This document shows positions 57,402 through 64,000 of a DNA stretch of 64,000 nt, piece after piece; within the stretch, counting starts at the first letter, position 1; the number at the start of each line of letters is the position of its first letter. Where the stretch lies: positions 62,001 through 126,000 of the forward strand of contig UQHW01000001.1 of assembly GCA_900540935.1 (NCBI GenBank), read 5' to 3'. Below the pieces are notes generated by a model. The model ran no database searches. It was not told the DNA's origin and saw only the letters and a program-made list of their open reading frames with translations. The DNA is from an uncultured Collinsella sp. (lineage in GTDB: Bacteria; Actinomycetota; Coriobacteriia; Coriobacteriales; Coriobacteriaceae). The position numbers and the translations under genes were made by a program.

Positions 57402-57869
57402 CTACTCAGCGGTCTCCTCAGCAGGAGCCTCCTCGACAGCCTCGACCTTCTTAGGAGCAGCGGCCTTCTTGGGGGCCGGAGCGGCCTTCTTGGCCTTAGG
57501 CGTGCAAGGCTCGGTGACGAGCTCCATGATGACGATGGGAGCGTTGTCGCCCTTGCGGTTGCCGAGCTTCATGATGCGGGTGTAACCGCCGTTGCGGTCC
57601 TGCCACATGCCCTGGGCAGCCTTGTCGAAGATCTCGGCAACGAGCTGCTTGTCGCCGAGCTTGGCGATAGCCAGACGACGAGAGTGCAGGTCGCCCTTCT
57701 TGGCCCAAGTGATGATCGGGTCGACGACCGAACGCAGCGCCTTAGCGCGGGTCTCGGTGGTCTTGATGCGGTCGTTCTCGAAGAGGGCCTTAGCAAGGCT
57801 CTTCTTCATGGCCTTGGTGTGGCTCGCATCGGTGCCGAGCTTCAGGCCCTTCTTAACGTTGTGACGCAT
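57402..57869 (-). CDS. rplQ: 50S ribosomal protein L17
   Basis: Large-subunit protein, 155 residues. The core (MRHNVKKGLKLGTDASHTKAMKKSLAKAL, then TTETRAKALR and GGYTRIMKLGNRKGDNAP) ends at about residue 118; an extra Lys/Ala/Pro-rich then Glu-rich tail of about 35 residues follows, a common extension in actinobacteria. Starts 30 bases after rpoA. Confidence 0.97.
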   Translation of the reverse strand: MRHNVKKGLKLGTDASHTKAMKKSLAKALFENDRIKTTETRAKALRSVVDPIITWAKKGDLHSRRLAIAKLGDKQLVAEIFDKAAQGMWQDRNGGYTRIMKLGNRKGDNAPIVIMELVTEPCTPKAKKAAPAPKKAAAPKKVEAVEEAPAEETAE

Positions 57870-57899
57870 GGTCTAGTTTCTCCTCAAATATGCGAAGCA

Positions 57900-58841
57900 T
57901 TAAGCCTTCAGGCTCAGGCCCATGGACTCAAGCTTGTCCTTCACTTCCTCGATCGACTTAACACCGAAGTTACGGATGTTAAGCAGATCGTTCTCCGAGA
58001 ACTCAACGAGCTGACGGACCGAGTGAATGCTGGCGCGCTTAAGGCAGTTGTAGGAACGGACGGAAAGGTCCAGATCCTCGATCTGCTTGTCCAGCTCGGC
58101 GTTGTCGTTGGTGACCTCGGGAGCGAAGATCGAAGCCTCCTCCTCGACCTCGGGGGTCTCGGCAAGGTTCATAAAGGCGGCCATATGCTGGTTGATGATA
58201 TTGGCAGCCTGGACCACGGCGTCGCGCGGGGCGATGGAGCCGTTGGTCTCGATCTCGAGGACAAGGCGGTCGTAGTCGGTGTGCTGACCGACACGGCAAG
58301 CCTCAACGAGCTTGGCGCAACGGGAAACCGGCGAGTACAGCGAGTCGACGTGGATCACACCGATGGGATCGTTGTCGCGCTTGTTGGCCTCGCCAGAAAC
58401 ATAGCCGCGGCCATAGCCGATGCGCATGCTCATGGTGAGATGGCCACCCTCGGTGAGCGTAGCAATGTGCTGCTCGGGGTTGACCAGCTCAAACTCGGAC
58501 GGAATAAAGAAGTCCGCACCGGTGACCTCGCAGGGGCCGTCAACCGAAATGGTGGCGGTCGCCTCGTCGGTCGTGCCGAGAGCCCTGAAGACAAGACCCT
58601 TGACATTCAGGACGATGTCGGTGACATCCTCGACCATGTTAGGGATGGTCATGAACTCGTGCTGCGCACCATCGATCTGAATAGCCTCGACGGCGGCACC
58701 CTCGAGCGAGGACAGAAGAACGCGACGAAGGGAGTTACCCAGCGTATCGCCGTAGCCACGCTCGAGCGGCTCAACGGAGACACGAGCAGACGTCTCGTTA
58801 ATCTCTTCGACCTGAACCTGAGGCCTAATGAATTCTGACAT
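57900..58841 (-). CDS. rpoA: DNA-directed RNA polymerase subunit alpha
   Basis: Assembly scaffold of RNA polymerase, 313 residues. N-terminal dimerisation domain with LERGYGDTLGNSLRRVLLSSLEGAAV and C-terminal domain from about 235 (LSVRSYNCLKRASIHSVRQLVEFSENDLLNIRNFG) that contacts UP elements and activators. Complete; ordering rpsD-rpoA-rplQ as usual. Confidence 0.98.
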   Translation of the reverse strand: MSEFIRPQVQVEEINETSARVSVEPLERGYGDTLGNSLRRVLLSSLEGAAVEAIQIDGAQHEFMTIPNMVEDVTDIVLNVKGLVFRALGTTDEATATISVDGPCEVTGADFFIPSEFELVNPEQHIATLTEGGHLTMSMRIGYGRGYVSGEANKRDNDPIGVIHVDSLYSPVSRCAKLVEACRVGQHTDYDRLVLEIETNGSIAPRDAVVQAANIINQHMAAFMNLAETPEVEEEASIFAPEVTNDNAELDKQIEDLDLSVRSYNCLKRASIHSVRQLVEFSENDLLNIRNFGVKSIEEVKDKLESMGLSLKA

Positions 58842-58873
58842 GTATTACCTCCAGCCTCAGCAGCCCGGATGGA

Positions 58874-59470
58874 CTACTTAGAGTAGAGCTCGACGATGAG
58901 CTGCTCGTTGATATCACCGCTGATCTGCTCACGCGTCGGCAGAGCGAGCACGTTACCAGACAGCTTCTCGATATCGACCTCGAGCCAGCCAGGGACCTCG
59001 AAACGCTCGGAGGAAATCAGAGCCTCCTTGATGGGGAGGAGGTCACGGAACTTCTCGCCGACAGCGACGACGTCGCCGGCCTTGACGCGGTAGGACGGGA
59101 TGTCCACGCGCTTGCCGTTCACGGTGAAGTGACCGTGACGGACGGACTGACGAGCCTCTTTGCGGGTGCGGGCGAAGCCAAGACGGAAGACGACGTTGTC
59201 GAGGCGAGACTCAAGGATGATCATGAGGTTCTCACCGGTGACGCCGTTCATCTTACGGGCCTTGTTGAAGTAGCCGTGGAACTGCTTCTCCAGAACGCCA
59301 TAGATAAACTTGACCTTCTGCTTCTCACGCAGCTGCATGCCGTACTCAGATTCCTTGCGACGGCGCTTGGGCTGACGGATAGATTCCTTCTTGCTGCTGT
59401 AACCGAGCTCAGCGGGATCGATCCCGAGCTGACGGCAGCGCTTAAGAACAGGAGTCCTGTCGATTGCCAT
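58874..59470 (-). CDS. rpsD: 30S ribosomal protein S4
   Basis: Small-subunit assembly protein, 198 residues. The N-terminus MAIDRTPVLKRCRQLGIDPAELGY carries a single cysteine rather than the four-cysteine zinc form. S4 RNA-binding domain SRLDNVVFRLGFARTRKEARQSVRHGHFTVNGKRV is conserved. Between rpsK and rpoA. Confidence 0.98.
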   Translation of the reverse strand: MAIDRTPVLKRCRQLGIDPAELGYSSKKESIRQPKRRRKESEYGMQLREKQKVKFIYGVLEKQFHGYFNKARKMNGVTGENLMIILESRLDNVVFRLGFARTRKEARQSVRHGHFTVNGKRVDIPSYRVKAGDVVAVGEKFRDLLPIKEALISSERFEVPGWLEVDIEKLSGNVLALPTREQISGDINEQLIVELYSK

Positions 59471-59489
59471 ATTGATACGATCCTTTCAG

Positions 59490-59894
59490 TTACACGCGGC
59501 GACGCTTCTTGGGGCGGCAGCCGTTGTGCGGGATGGGGGTCTTGTCCTGGATGCTCGAGACCTCGAGGCCAGCAGCCTGGAGGGAGCGGATGGCGGTCTC
59601 ACGACCGGAGCCGGGGCCCTTGACGAAGACGGAAACCTTCTTCATACCGTGCTCCATGGCCTGCTTGGCAGCAGCCTCGGCAGCCATCTGGGCAGCGAAC
59701 GGCGTGGACTTACGGGAGCCCTTGAAGCCCACCTGGCCAGCCGACTTCCAGGAAATGACGTTGCCCTGGGGATCGGTGATCGAAACGATCGTGTTGTTGA
59801 ACGTAGAACGAATGTGAGCCTGGCCCACGGAAATGTTCTTACGGTCCGCGCGCTTCAGACGGGCAGCGCGAACGTTCTTCTTAGCAGTAGCCAT
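59490..59894 (-). CDS. rpsK: 30S ribosomal protein S11
   Basis: Platform protein of the 30S subunit, 134 residues. HIRSTFNNTIVSITDPQGNVISWKSAG and the C-terminal VSSIQDKTPIPHNGCRPKKRRRV are diagnostic. Starts 14 bases after rpsM. Confidence 0.98.
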   Translation of the reverse strand: MATAKKNVRAARLKRADRKNISVGQAHIRSTFNNTIVSITDPQGNVISWKSAGQVGFKGSRKSTPFAAQMAAEAAAKQAMEHGMKKVSVFVKGPGSGRETAIRSLQAAGLEVSSIQDKTPIPHNGCRPKKRRRV

Positions 59895-59908
59895 CTATCT
59901 AGCGCTCC

Positions 59909-60283
59909 TTATTTCTTCTTCTTAGCACCGATCTGACGCTTCGGGCCCTTGCGGGTACGAGCGTTAGTGTGGGTGCGCTGGCCGCGGACCGGGAGGCCCT
60001 TGCGGTGACGAAGGCCGCGGTTGCAGCCGATGTCCATAAGGCGCTTGACGTTCTGGTTGCGCTCACGGCGGAGGTCGCCCTCAACCATGATCTGGTTCTT
60101 GTCGATATAATCGCGGATGGCGTTAACCTCATCCTCGGTGAGGTCCTTAACGCGCGTATCCACGTTAACGTTGCACTCGACGCAAATCTTCGTCGCAGTG
60201 GTGCGGCCGATGCCGTAAATGTAGGTCAGACCGATCTCAACGCGCTTCTCACGCGGGAGGTCGACACCATTAATACGGGCCAA
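59909..60283 (-). CDS. rpsM: 30S ribosomal protein S13
   Basis: Head protein contacting the P-site tRNA, 124 residues. Starts MARINGVDLPREKRVEIGLTYIYGIG; ends with the basic tail RTRKGPKRQIGAKKKK; GLRHRKGLPVRGQRTHTNART is the conserved segment. Follows rpmJ by 14 bases. Confidence 0.98.
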   Translation of the reverse strand: MARINGVDLPREKRVEIGLTYIYGIGRTTATKICVECNVNVDTRVKDLTEDEVNAIRDYIDKNQIMVEGDLRRERNQNVKRLMDIGCNRGLRHRKGLPVRGQRTHTNARTRKGPKRQIGAKKKK

Positions 60284-60297
60284 CGTAGTCTCCTCTC

Positions 60298-60411
60298 TTA
60301 ACCCTGACGCTGCTTATGACGGGGGTTCTCGCAAATGACGAGGACCTTGCCATGGCGCCTAATGATTTTGCACTTATCGCACATCTTCTTGACCGAAGGA
60401 CGTACCTTCAT
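60298..60411 (-). CDS. rpmJ: 50S ribosomal protein L36
   Basis: 37-residue zinc-ribbon protein. Translation MKVRPSVKKMCDKCKIIRR... with CDKC, then C27 and H32, the standard C-C-C-H set, and ending HKQRQG. Start ATG 60411 with GAAAGGAAGAACG. It lies between infA and rpsM as expected. Confidence 0.97.
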   Translation of the reverse strand: MKVRPSVKKMCDKCKIIRRHGKVLVICENPRHKQRQG

Positions 60412-60561
60412 CGTTCTTCCTTTCGGTAGCGCTCAAACTACTTCCCTACTATCTACTCGCCCAGCCGCAGGCGTTTAAAACTATGGCTGGTCTTCACACA
60501 CAATCCGACCGTAGGTTGAGCTAAGCCTGCAGTCGGAAATGGAGTGCGTGTATGCGTGCCG

Positions 60562-60780
60562 CTATTTATAGCGATAGGTGATGCGGCCGCGGGTCAGGTC
60601 GTACGGGGAAAGCTCCACGACAACCCTGTCACCGGGGAGAATACGGATGTAATTCATTCGGATCTTGCCAGAAATGTTGCACAGAACCGAATGACCGTTC
60701 TCGAGCTCAACCTTAAACATGGCGTTGGGCAGCGGTTCCTTTACCGTACCCTCGAGCTCAATTGCGTCTTCCTTCTTCAC
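60562..60780 (-). CDS. infA: Translation initiation factor IF-1
   Basis: 72 residues with the S1-like OB fold: KKEDAIELEGTVKEPLPNAMFKVEL, then ISGKIRMNYIRILPGDRVVVELSPYDLTRGRITYRYK. I chose the GTG at 60780, which gives the usual length; a TTG two codons upstream is also possible. The 150-base gap to rpmJ contains a GCCGGGTCGG-like CCGAC / GTCGG stem and a CCAGCC / GGCTGG stem whose role is unknown. Confidence 0.96.
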   Translation of the reverse strand: MKKEDAIELEGTVKEPLPNAMFKVELENGHSVLCNISGKIRMNYIRILPGDRVVVELSPYDLTRGRITYRYK

Positions 60781-60884
60781 AAGCAATCATCTTTCTCTAG
60801 AAAACGACAGCGATTGAGTATTCTACAACACGTATGCACGCATCGTAATAACTTCGTAATGGCTCCACAACTAAGTGGAACTTG

Positions 60885-61673
60885 TTACATTTCTCCGCCT
60901 TGGAGCGAACACCAAGCACCTTGGGCATCCGTGGTGAGAATCACCGGACCGTCATTGGTAATGGCGACGGTGTTCTCGTAGTGCGCGGCGGGCAGGTGGT
61001 CGTTGGTCGTAACGATCCAACCATCGGAGCCCGTACTCACATGATTGGATCCCATCGTGACCATCGGCTCGATGGCAATGACCATACCGGCCTGGAGACG
61101 AACGCCCCTCCCCTTCTTTCCGTAATTCGGAACGTTGGGGTCCTCGTGCATCACATGGCCAATACCGTGCCCCACATAATCGCGAAGCACGCCATAGCCG
61201 TGAGACTCGGCGAGGGACTGGACGGCATAGCCAATGTCCCCAATATGATTACCGGGAACAGCCTGCTCGATTGCAGCCTTAAGGCAATCGCGCGTAACCT
61301 CGCACAGCGCCTTGGCCTCGGGCGTGGGGGTACCGACGAAAAACGTCCAAGCGTTATCGCCGACCCAACCGTCGACAACGGCTCCCGTATCGATGGAGAT
61401 GATATCGCCATCGCGCAGGATCATGTCGGGATTGGGAATACCGTGGACCACAGCATCGTTAATCGATGCACAAATGGTACCGGGGAACCCGCCGTAACCC
61501 TTAAAGACCGGGGTGCCGCCATGCATGCGGATAATCTGCTCCGCAAGCTGATCGAGCTCAAAAGTCGAAACGCCGGGGCGCACCATGGCTCCAACGTGGC
61601 GGAGCGCCATCTTAGATAGCGCTCCTGCCTTCTTCATCTGCTCGATTTGCGTTGCAGACTTAATCTTGATCAT
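60885..61673 (-). CDS. map: Methionine aminopeptidase, type I
   Basis: Removes the N-terminal Met from new proteins, 262 residues. Metal ligands are visible: SIDTGAVVDGWVGDNAWTF (two Asp), GHGIGHVMHE (His), AIEPMV (Glu) and the C-terminal YENTVAI (Glu). It lacks the N-terminal SH3-binding extension. Overlaps the adk stop by 4 bases (ATGA). Confidence 0.96.
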   Translation of the reverse strand: MIKIKSATQIEQMKKAGALSKMALRHVGAMVRPGVSTFELDQLAEQIIRMHGGTPVFKGYGGFPGTICASINDAVVHGIPNPDMILRDGDIISIDTGAVVDGWVGDNAWTFFVGTPTPEAKALCEVTRDCLKAAIEQAVPGNHIGDIGYAVQSLAESHGYGVLRDYVGHGIGHVMHEDPNVPNYGKKGRGVRLQAGMVIAIEPMVTMGSNHVSTGSDGWIVTTNDHLPAAHYENTVAITNDGPVILTTDAQGAWCSLQGGEM

Positions 61674-62296
61674 AGACCGAGAGCCTCTTTGACATCCCCG
61701 TACACGGTCTCGCGAGCCTGATCACCGTTGACCGACTTGAGCAGACCCTGGCCACGATAGTAGTCGACGAGCGGGCTCGTGGACTTCTCGTAGACGTCGA
61801 GACGGTTCTTGATGGTCTCGGGCTTGTCGTCGTCGCGCTGATACATCTCGCCACCACACTTGGGGCAGGTAGCATCGGCAGCGGTGCCGGTGTAACCGCA
61901 GGCGCGGCAGGTGCGACGCGAAGACAGACGGTCGATGATGACCTCGGGGGCCACGTCGACCAGAAGGGCGCAGTCGATCTCGCGACCCATGGCGGAGAGC
62001 TCGGAATCGAGCGTCACAGCCTGGGCGGTGTTGCGCGGGAAGCCATCGAGGATGAAGCCCTGCTGGGCGTCATCGGCGGCAAGGCGCTCCTTGACAAGGT
62101 CGATCACGAGCTGGTCGGGAACGAGCTCGCCAGCGTCCATGTACTTCTTAGCCTGAATACCAAGCTCGGTACCACCCTTGACGGCAGCACGCAGCAGGTC
62201 GCCCGTGGAAATGTGAGCGACGCCAAACTCGGCGACGAGCTCCTGTGCGACGGTGCCCTTACCGGCACCCGGAGCTCCGAGCAATACGAGGTTCAT
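61670..62296 (-). CDS. adk: Adenylate kinase
   Basis: Balances ATP, ADP and AMP, 208 residues. P-loop GAPGAGKGT (7-15), AMP-binding STGDLLRAAV and GFPRN, and a LID with a zinc-type CRAC...CPKC four-cysteine site, typical of Gram-positive enzymes. Start ATG 62296 behind GAGGAGGATTGC. Sits between secY and map, as usual. Confidence 0.97.
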   Translation of the reverse strand: MNLVLLGAPGAGKGTVAQELVAEFGVAHISTGDLLRAAVKGGTELGIQAKKYMDAGELVPDQLVIDLVKERLAADDAQQGFILDGFPRNTAQAVTLDSELSAMGREIDCALLVDVAPEVIIDRLSSRRTCRACGYTGTAADATCPKCGGEMYQRDDDKPETIKNRLDVYEKSTSPLVDYYRGQGLLKSVNGDQARETVYGDVKEALGL

Positions 62297-62314
62297 GAGC
62301 AATCCTCCTCTAGC

Positions 62315-63601
62315 CTATTTAAAGAATCCATCGTAATCATACATCTTGATCTGGCCTTCGAGCTTATCGACCGTGTCGAGCACGACGCCGACCATGATGA
62401 GGATGGACGTGCCGCCAAATGCCTGGATCAGATGGTTACCCGTAAAGGAGAAAATGATCGAAGGCACGATGGCGATGAGCGCCAAGAAGACAGCACTGGG
62501 AAGCGTAATCTTGTTGAGCGCGTTCTTGATGTAGGCCGCGGTAGCCCTACCCGGACGCACGCCCGGAATAAAGCCGCCCTGCTTCTTAAGGTTGTCGGCC
62601 GTGTCATCGGGGTTGAACACCATGGAGGTGTAGAAGTACGCGAAGAACACGATGAGGACAACGTTAAGCACCCAGTTGAGCCAACCGGTCGAAAGCGCGG
62701 AGGCAACTGCCTGAATCCAGCCGATGCCGGGGAAGAACACGGCAATCTGGGCCGGGAAGTACAGCAGCGCCGAAGCGAAGATGATCGGCACGACGCCCGC
62801 GGTGTTGACCTTGATGGGCAGGTAGGTGGTCTGGCCACCCATCATGCGACGGCCCACGACGCGCTTGGCGTAAGAGACCGGGATGCGGCGCTGGCCGCGC
62901 TCAAGGAAAACGATCAGCGGGATGACCAGCAAGATGATGGCGCAGATGATCACCATGGTGATGATGCCACCGGCGTTACCCTCAGTGCTGGAGAAGATCG
63001 CCTGCGGAAGACCGGCCATGATGTTCGCGAAGATGATCAGCGACATGCCATTGCCGATACCGCGCTGGGTGATGAGCTCACCAATCCACATGATCAGCAT
63101 AGCGCCCGCGGTGAGCGTACCGACGATCATGAGGTCAAAGATGATCTCGGGAGCACCGGCACCGTTGAAGCTAATGCCGAAGCTCTTAAAGAGGAAGAGG
63201 TAACCCACGGAGTTGAGGATAGCCAGAGCCAAGGTGAGGTAACGCGAATACTGCGTAATCTTGGTCTGACCGACCTCGCCCTCGCGGGCAAGCTCATGCA
63301 GGGAAGGCACGACGGCCTGGAGCATCTGGAGGATAATCGAGCTCGTGATGTACGGCATGATGCCCAAAGAGAACACCGAGACATAGCTCAACGCGCCACC
63401 AGAGAAAAGATTCAGGAGGGCCATAGCACCTGCGGCGACCGAGTTGCTCCCGGTCGAGAAAAGGCCCAGCATCCCCTGGAAGGGAATGCCGGGCACAGGA
63501 ACGTGCGCACCAATGCGGTACACGACGAGCATAGCTATGGTAAAAAGAATCTTTTCGCGCAGTTCTTTGATGCGGAAAGCATTCTTAAGACCATTTAGCA
63601 C
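62315..63601 (-). CDS. secY: Protein translocase subunit SecY
   Basis: Central Sec channel, 428 residues, ten membrane helices. GAHVPVPGI, the second-helix SIFSLGIMPYITSSIILQ-type segment, GIGNGMSLIIF and RGQRRIPVSYAKR are visible. Its start is a GTG at 63601 which overlaps the rplO stop region by 7 bases, so translation is coupled. Confidence 0.97.
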   Translation of the reverse strand: MLNGLKNAFRIKELREKILFTIAMLVVYRIGAHVPVPGIPFQGMLGLFSTGSNSVAAGAMALLNLFSGGALSYVSVFSLGIMPYITSSIILQMLQAVVPSLHELAREGEVGQTKITQYSRYLTLALAILNSVGYLFLFKSFGISFNGAGAPEIIFDLMIVGTLTAGAMLIMWIGELITQRGIGNGMSLIIFANIMAGLPQAIFSSTEGNAGGIITMVIICAIILLVIPLIVFLERGQRRIPVSYAKRVVGRRMMGGQTTYLPIKVNTAGVVPIIFASALLYFPAQIAVFFPGIGWIQAVASALSTGWLNWVLNVVLIVFFAYFYTSMVFNPDDTADNLKKQGGFIPGVRPGRATAAYIKNALNKITLPSAVFLALIAIVPSIIFSFTGNHLIQAFGGTSILIMVGVVLDTVDKLEGQIKMYDYDGFFK

Positions 63602-64000
63602 GGCAGCTCGACCTTTCCGCCGGCGGCCTCGATCTTGGCCTGCGCAGAAGCGCTGACCTTGTCGACCTTGACCGTGAACTTCTTGGTGAGCTCACCATTG
63701 CCGAGCACCTTGACGGGCTCGAACTCGCTCTTGGTGATGCGAGCGGCCTTAAGAGCGGCACCGTCGATCACAGCGCCGTCCTCGAACTTGCGCTCGAGAC
63801 GCTCAACGTTAACGGCGGTGTACTCGATACGACGGGGGTTGCGGAAGCCCGGAAGCTTGGGCAGGCGCATAGCCAGCGGAGTCTGGCCACCCTCGAAGCC
63901 GGCACCCTTGGTGCCGCCAGAGCGGGAACCCTGGCCCTTCTGACCGCGGCCAGAAGTGGTGCCGTGACCCGAAGAATTGCCACGGCCGACGCGCTTGCGG
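63595..64000 (-). CDS. rplO: 50S ribosomal protein L15 (5' end outside window)
   Basis: About 135 C-terminal residues of L15; the reading frame continues to the right edge, starting in RKRVGRGNSSGHGTTSGRGQKG, the Gly-rich N-terminal part. MRLPKLPGFRNP and the C-terminal domain VDKVSASAQAKIEAAGGKVELPC follow. Only the first 10-20 residues are missing. Overlaps secY by 7 bases. Confidence 0.95.
   Translation of the reverse strand, partial: RKRVGRGNSSGHGTTSGRGQKGQGSRSGGTKGAGFEGGQTPLAMRLPKLPGFRNPRRIEYTAVNVERLERKFEDGAVIDGAALKAARITKSEFEPVKVLGNGELTKKFTVKVDKVSASAQAKIEAAGGKVELPC

Overview
The window reads as a chromosomal segment of a moderately GC-rich, Gram-positive anaerobe. The best fit is a Collinsella-like member of the Coriobacteriia (Actinomycetota). 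This is inferred from overall protein character, the bacterial-core gene neighbourhoods, a sortase-type surface protein, ClpC, DisA and an MEP-pathway ispDF pair, not from a database search. Most genes lie on the minus strand and are closely packed. Several accessory genes are separated by intergenic DNA unusually rich in palindromes.

Left part (1-13.9 kb): a truncated galU; the L10/L12 operon behind an L10 leader with an attenuator; a PLP aminotransferase; an unrecognised protein; a hypoxanthine/uracil-type DNA glycosylase next to a GH13 glycosidase; an MFS exporter; a FeoA-FeoB fusion with two palindromic operators; an esterase; a PTS EIIA(Glc) gene; and asnS. 14-23.7 kb is a plus-strand block: a WYL-type regulator, a three-gene ABC uptake system, a cell-wall 5'-nucleotidase, an MscS channel, and a translationally coupled pair formed by a signal-less BMP-like fusion protein and a metallophosphoesterase.

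23.8-29.0 kb is a translation/export cluster reading leftwards: tRNA-Tyr, tRNA-Thr, tRNA-Met, tuf, then rpmG, tRNA-Trp, secE, nusG, rplK, rplA. Another tRNA-Thr lies upstream. 28.3-29.2 kb is about 0.9 kb holding several palindrome families and a tRNA fragment. 29.2-34.8 kb carries yacP, rlmB, cysS, ispF, ispD and disA. A manganese riboswitch then controls mntP, and a hipBA toxin-antitoxin operon follows with three operator copies.

37.7-57.3 kb contains a dipeptidase, clpC, a DUF2798 membrane protein, a ThrE-type exporter, an IS110 remnant, a Cof phosphatase whose ribosome-binding site lies in a long hairpin, adenine deaminase with a leader terminator, tyrS, a U32 peptidase-family protein, a class A PBP, argR, a glycosyltransferase and truA. 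57.4-64 kb is the 3' half of the S10/spc/alpha ribosomal cluster: rplO (cut by the window), secY, adk, map, infA, rpmJ, rpsM, rpsK, rpsD, rpoA, rplQ.

I found no CRISPR array, rRNA, prophage or clearly new multi-gene system. The most unusual content is the set of dispersed and tandem palindromic elements, several leader structures that could control expression, and the BMP-like fusion protein.
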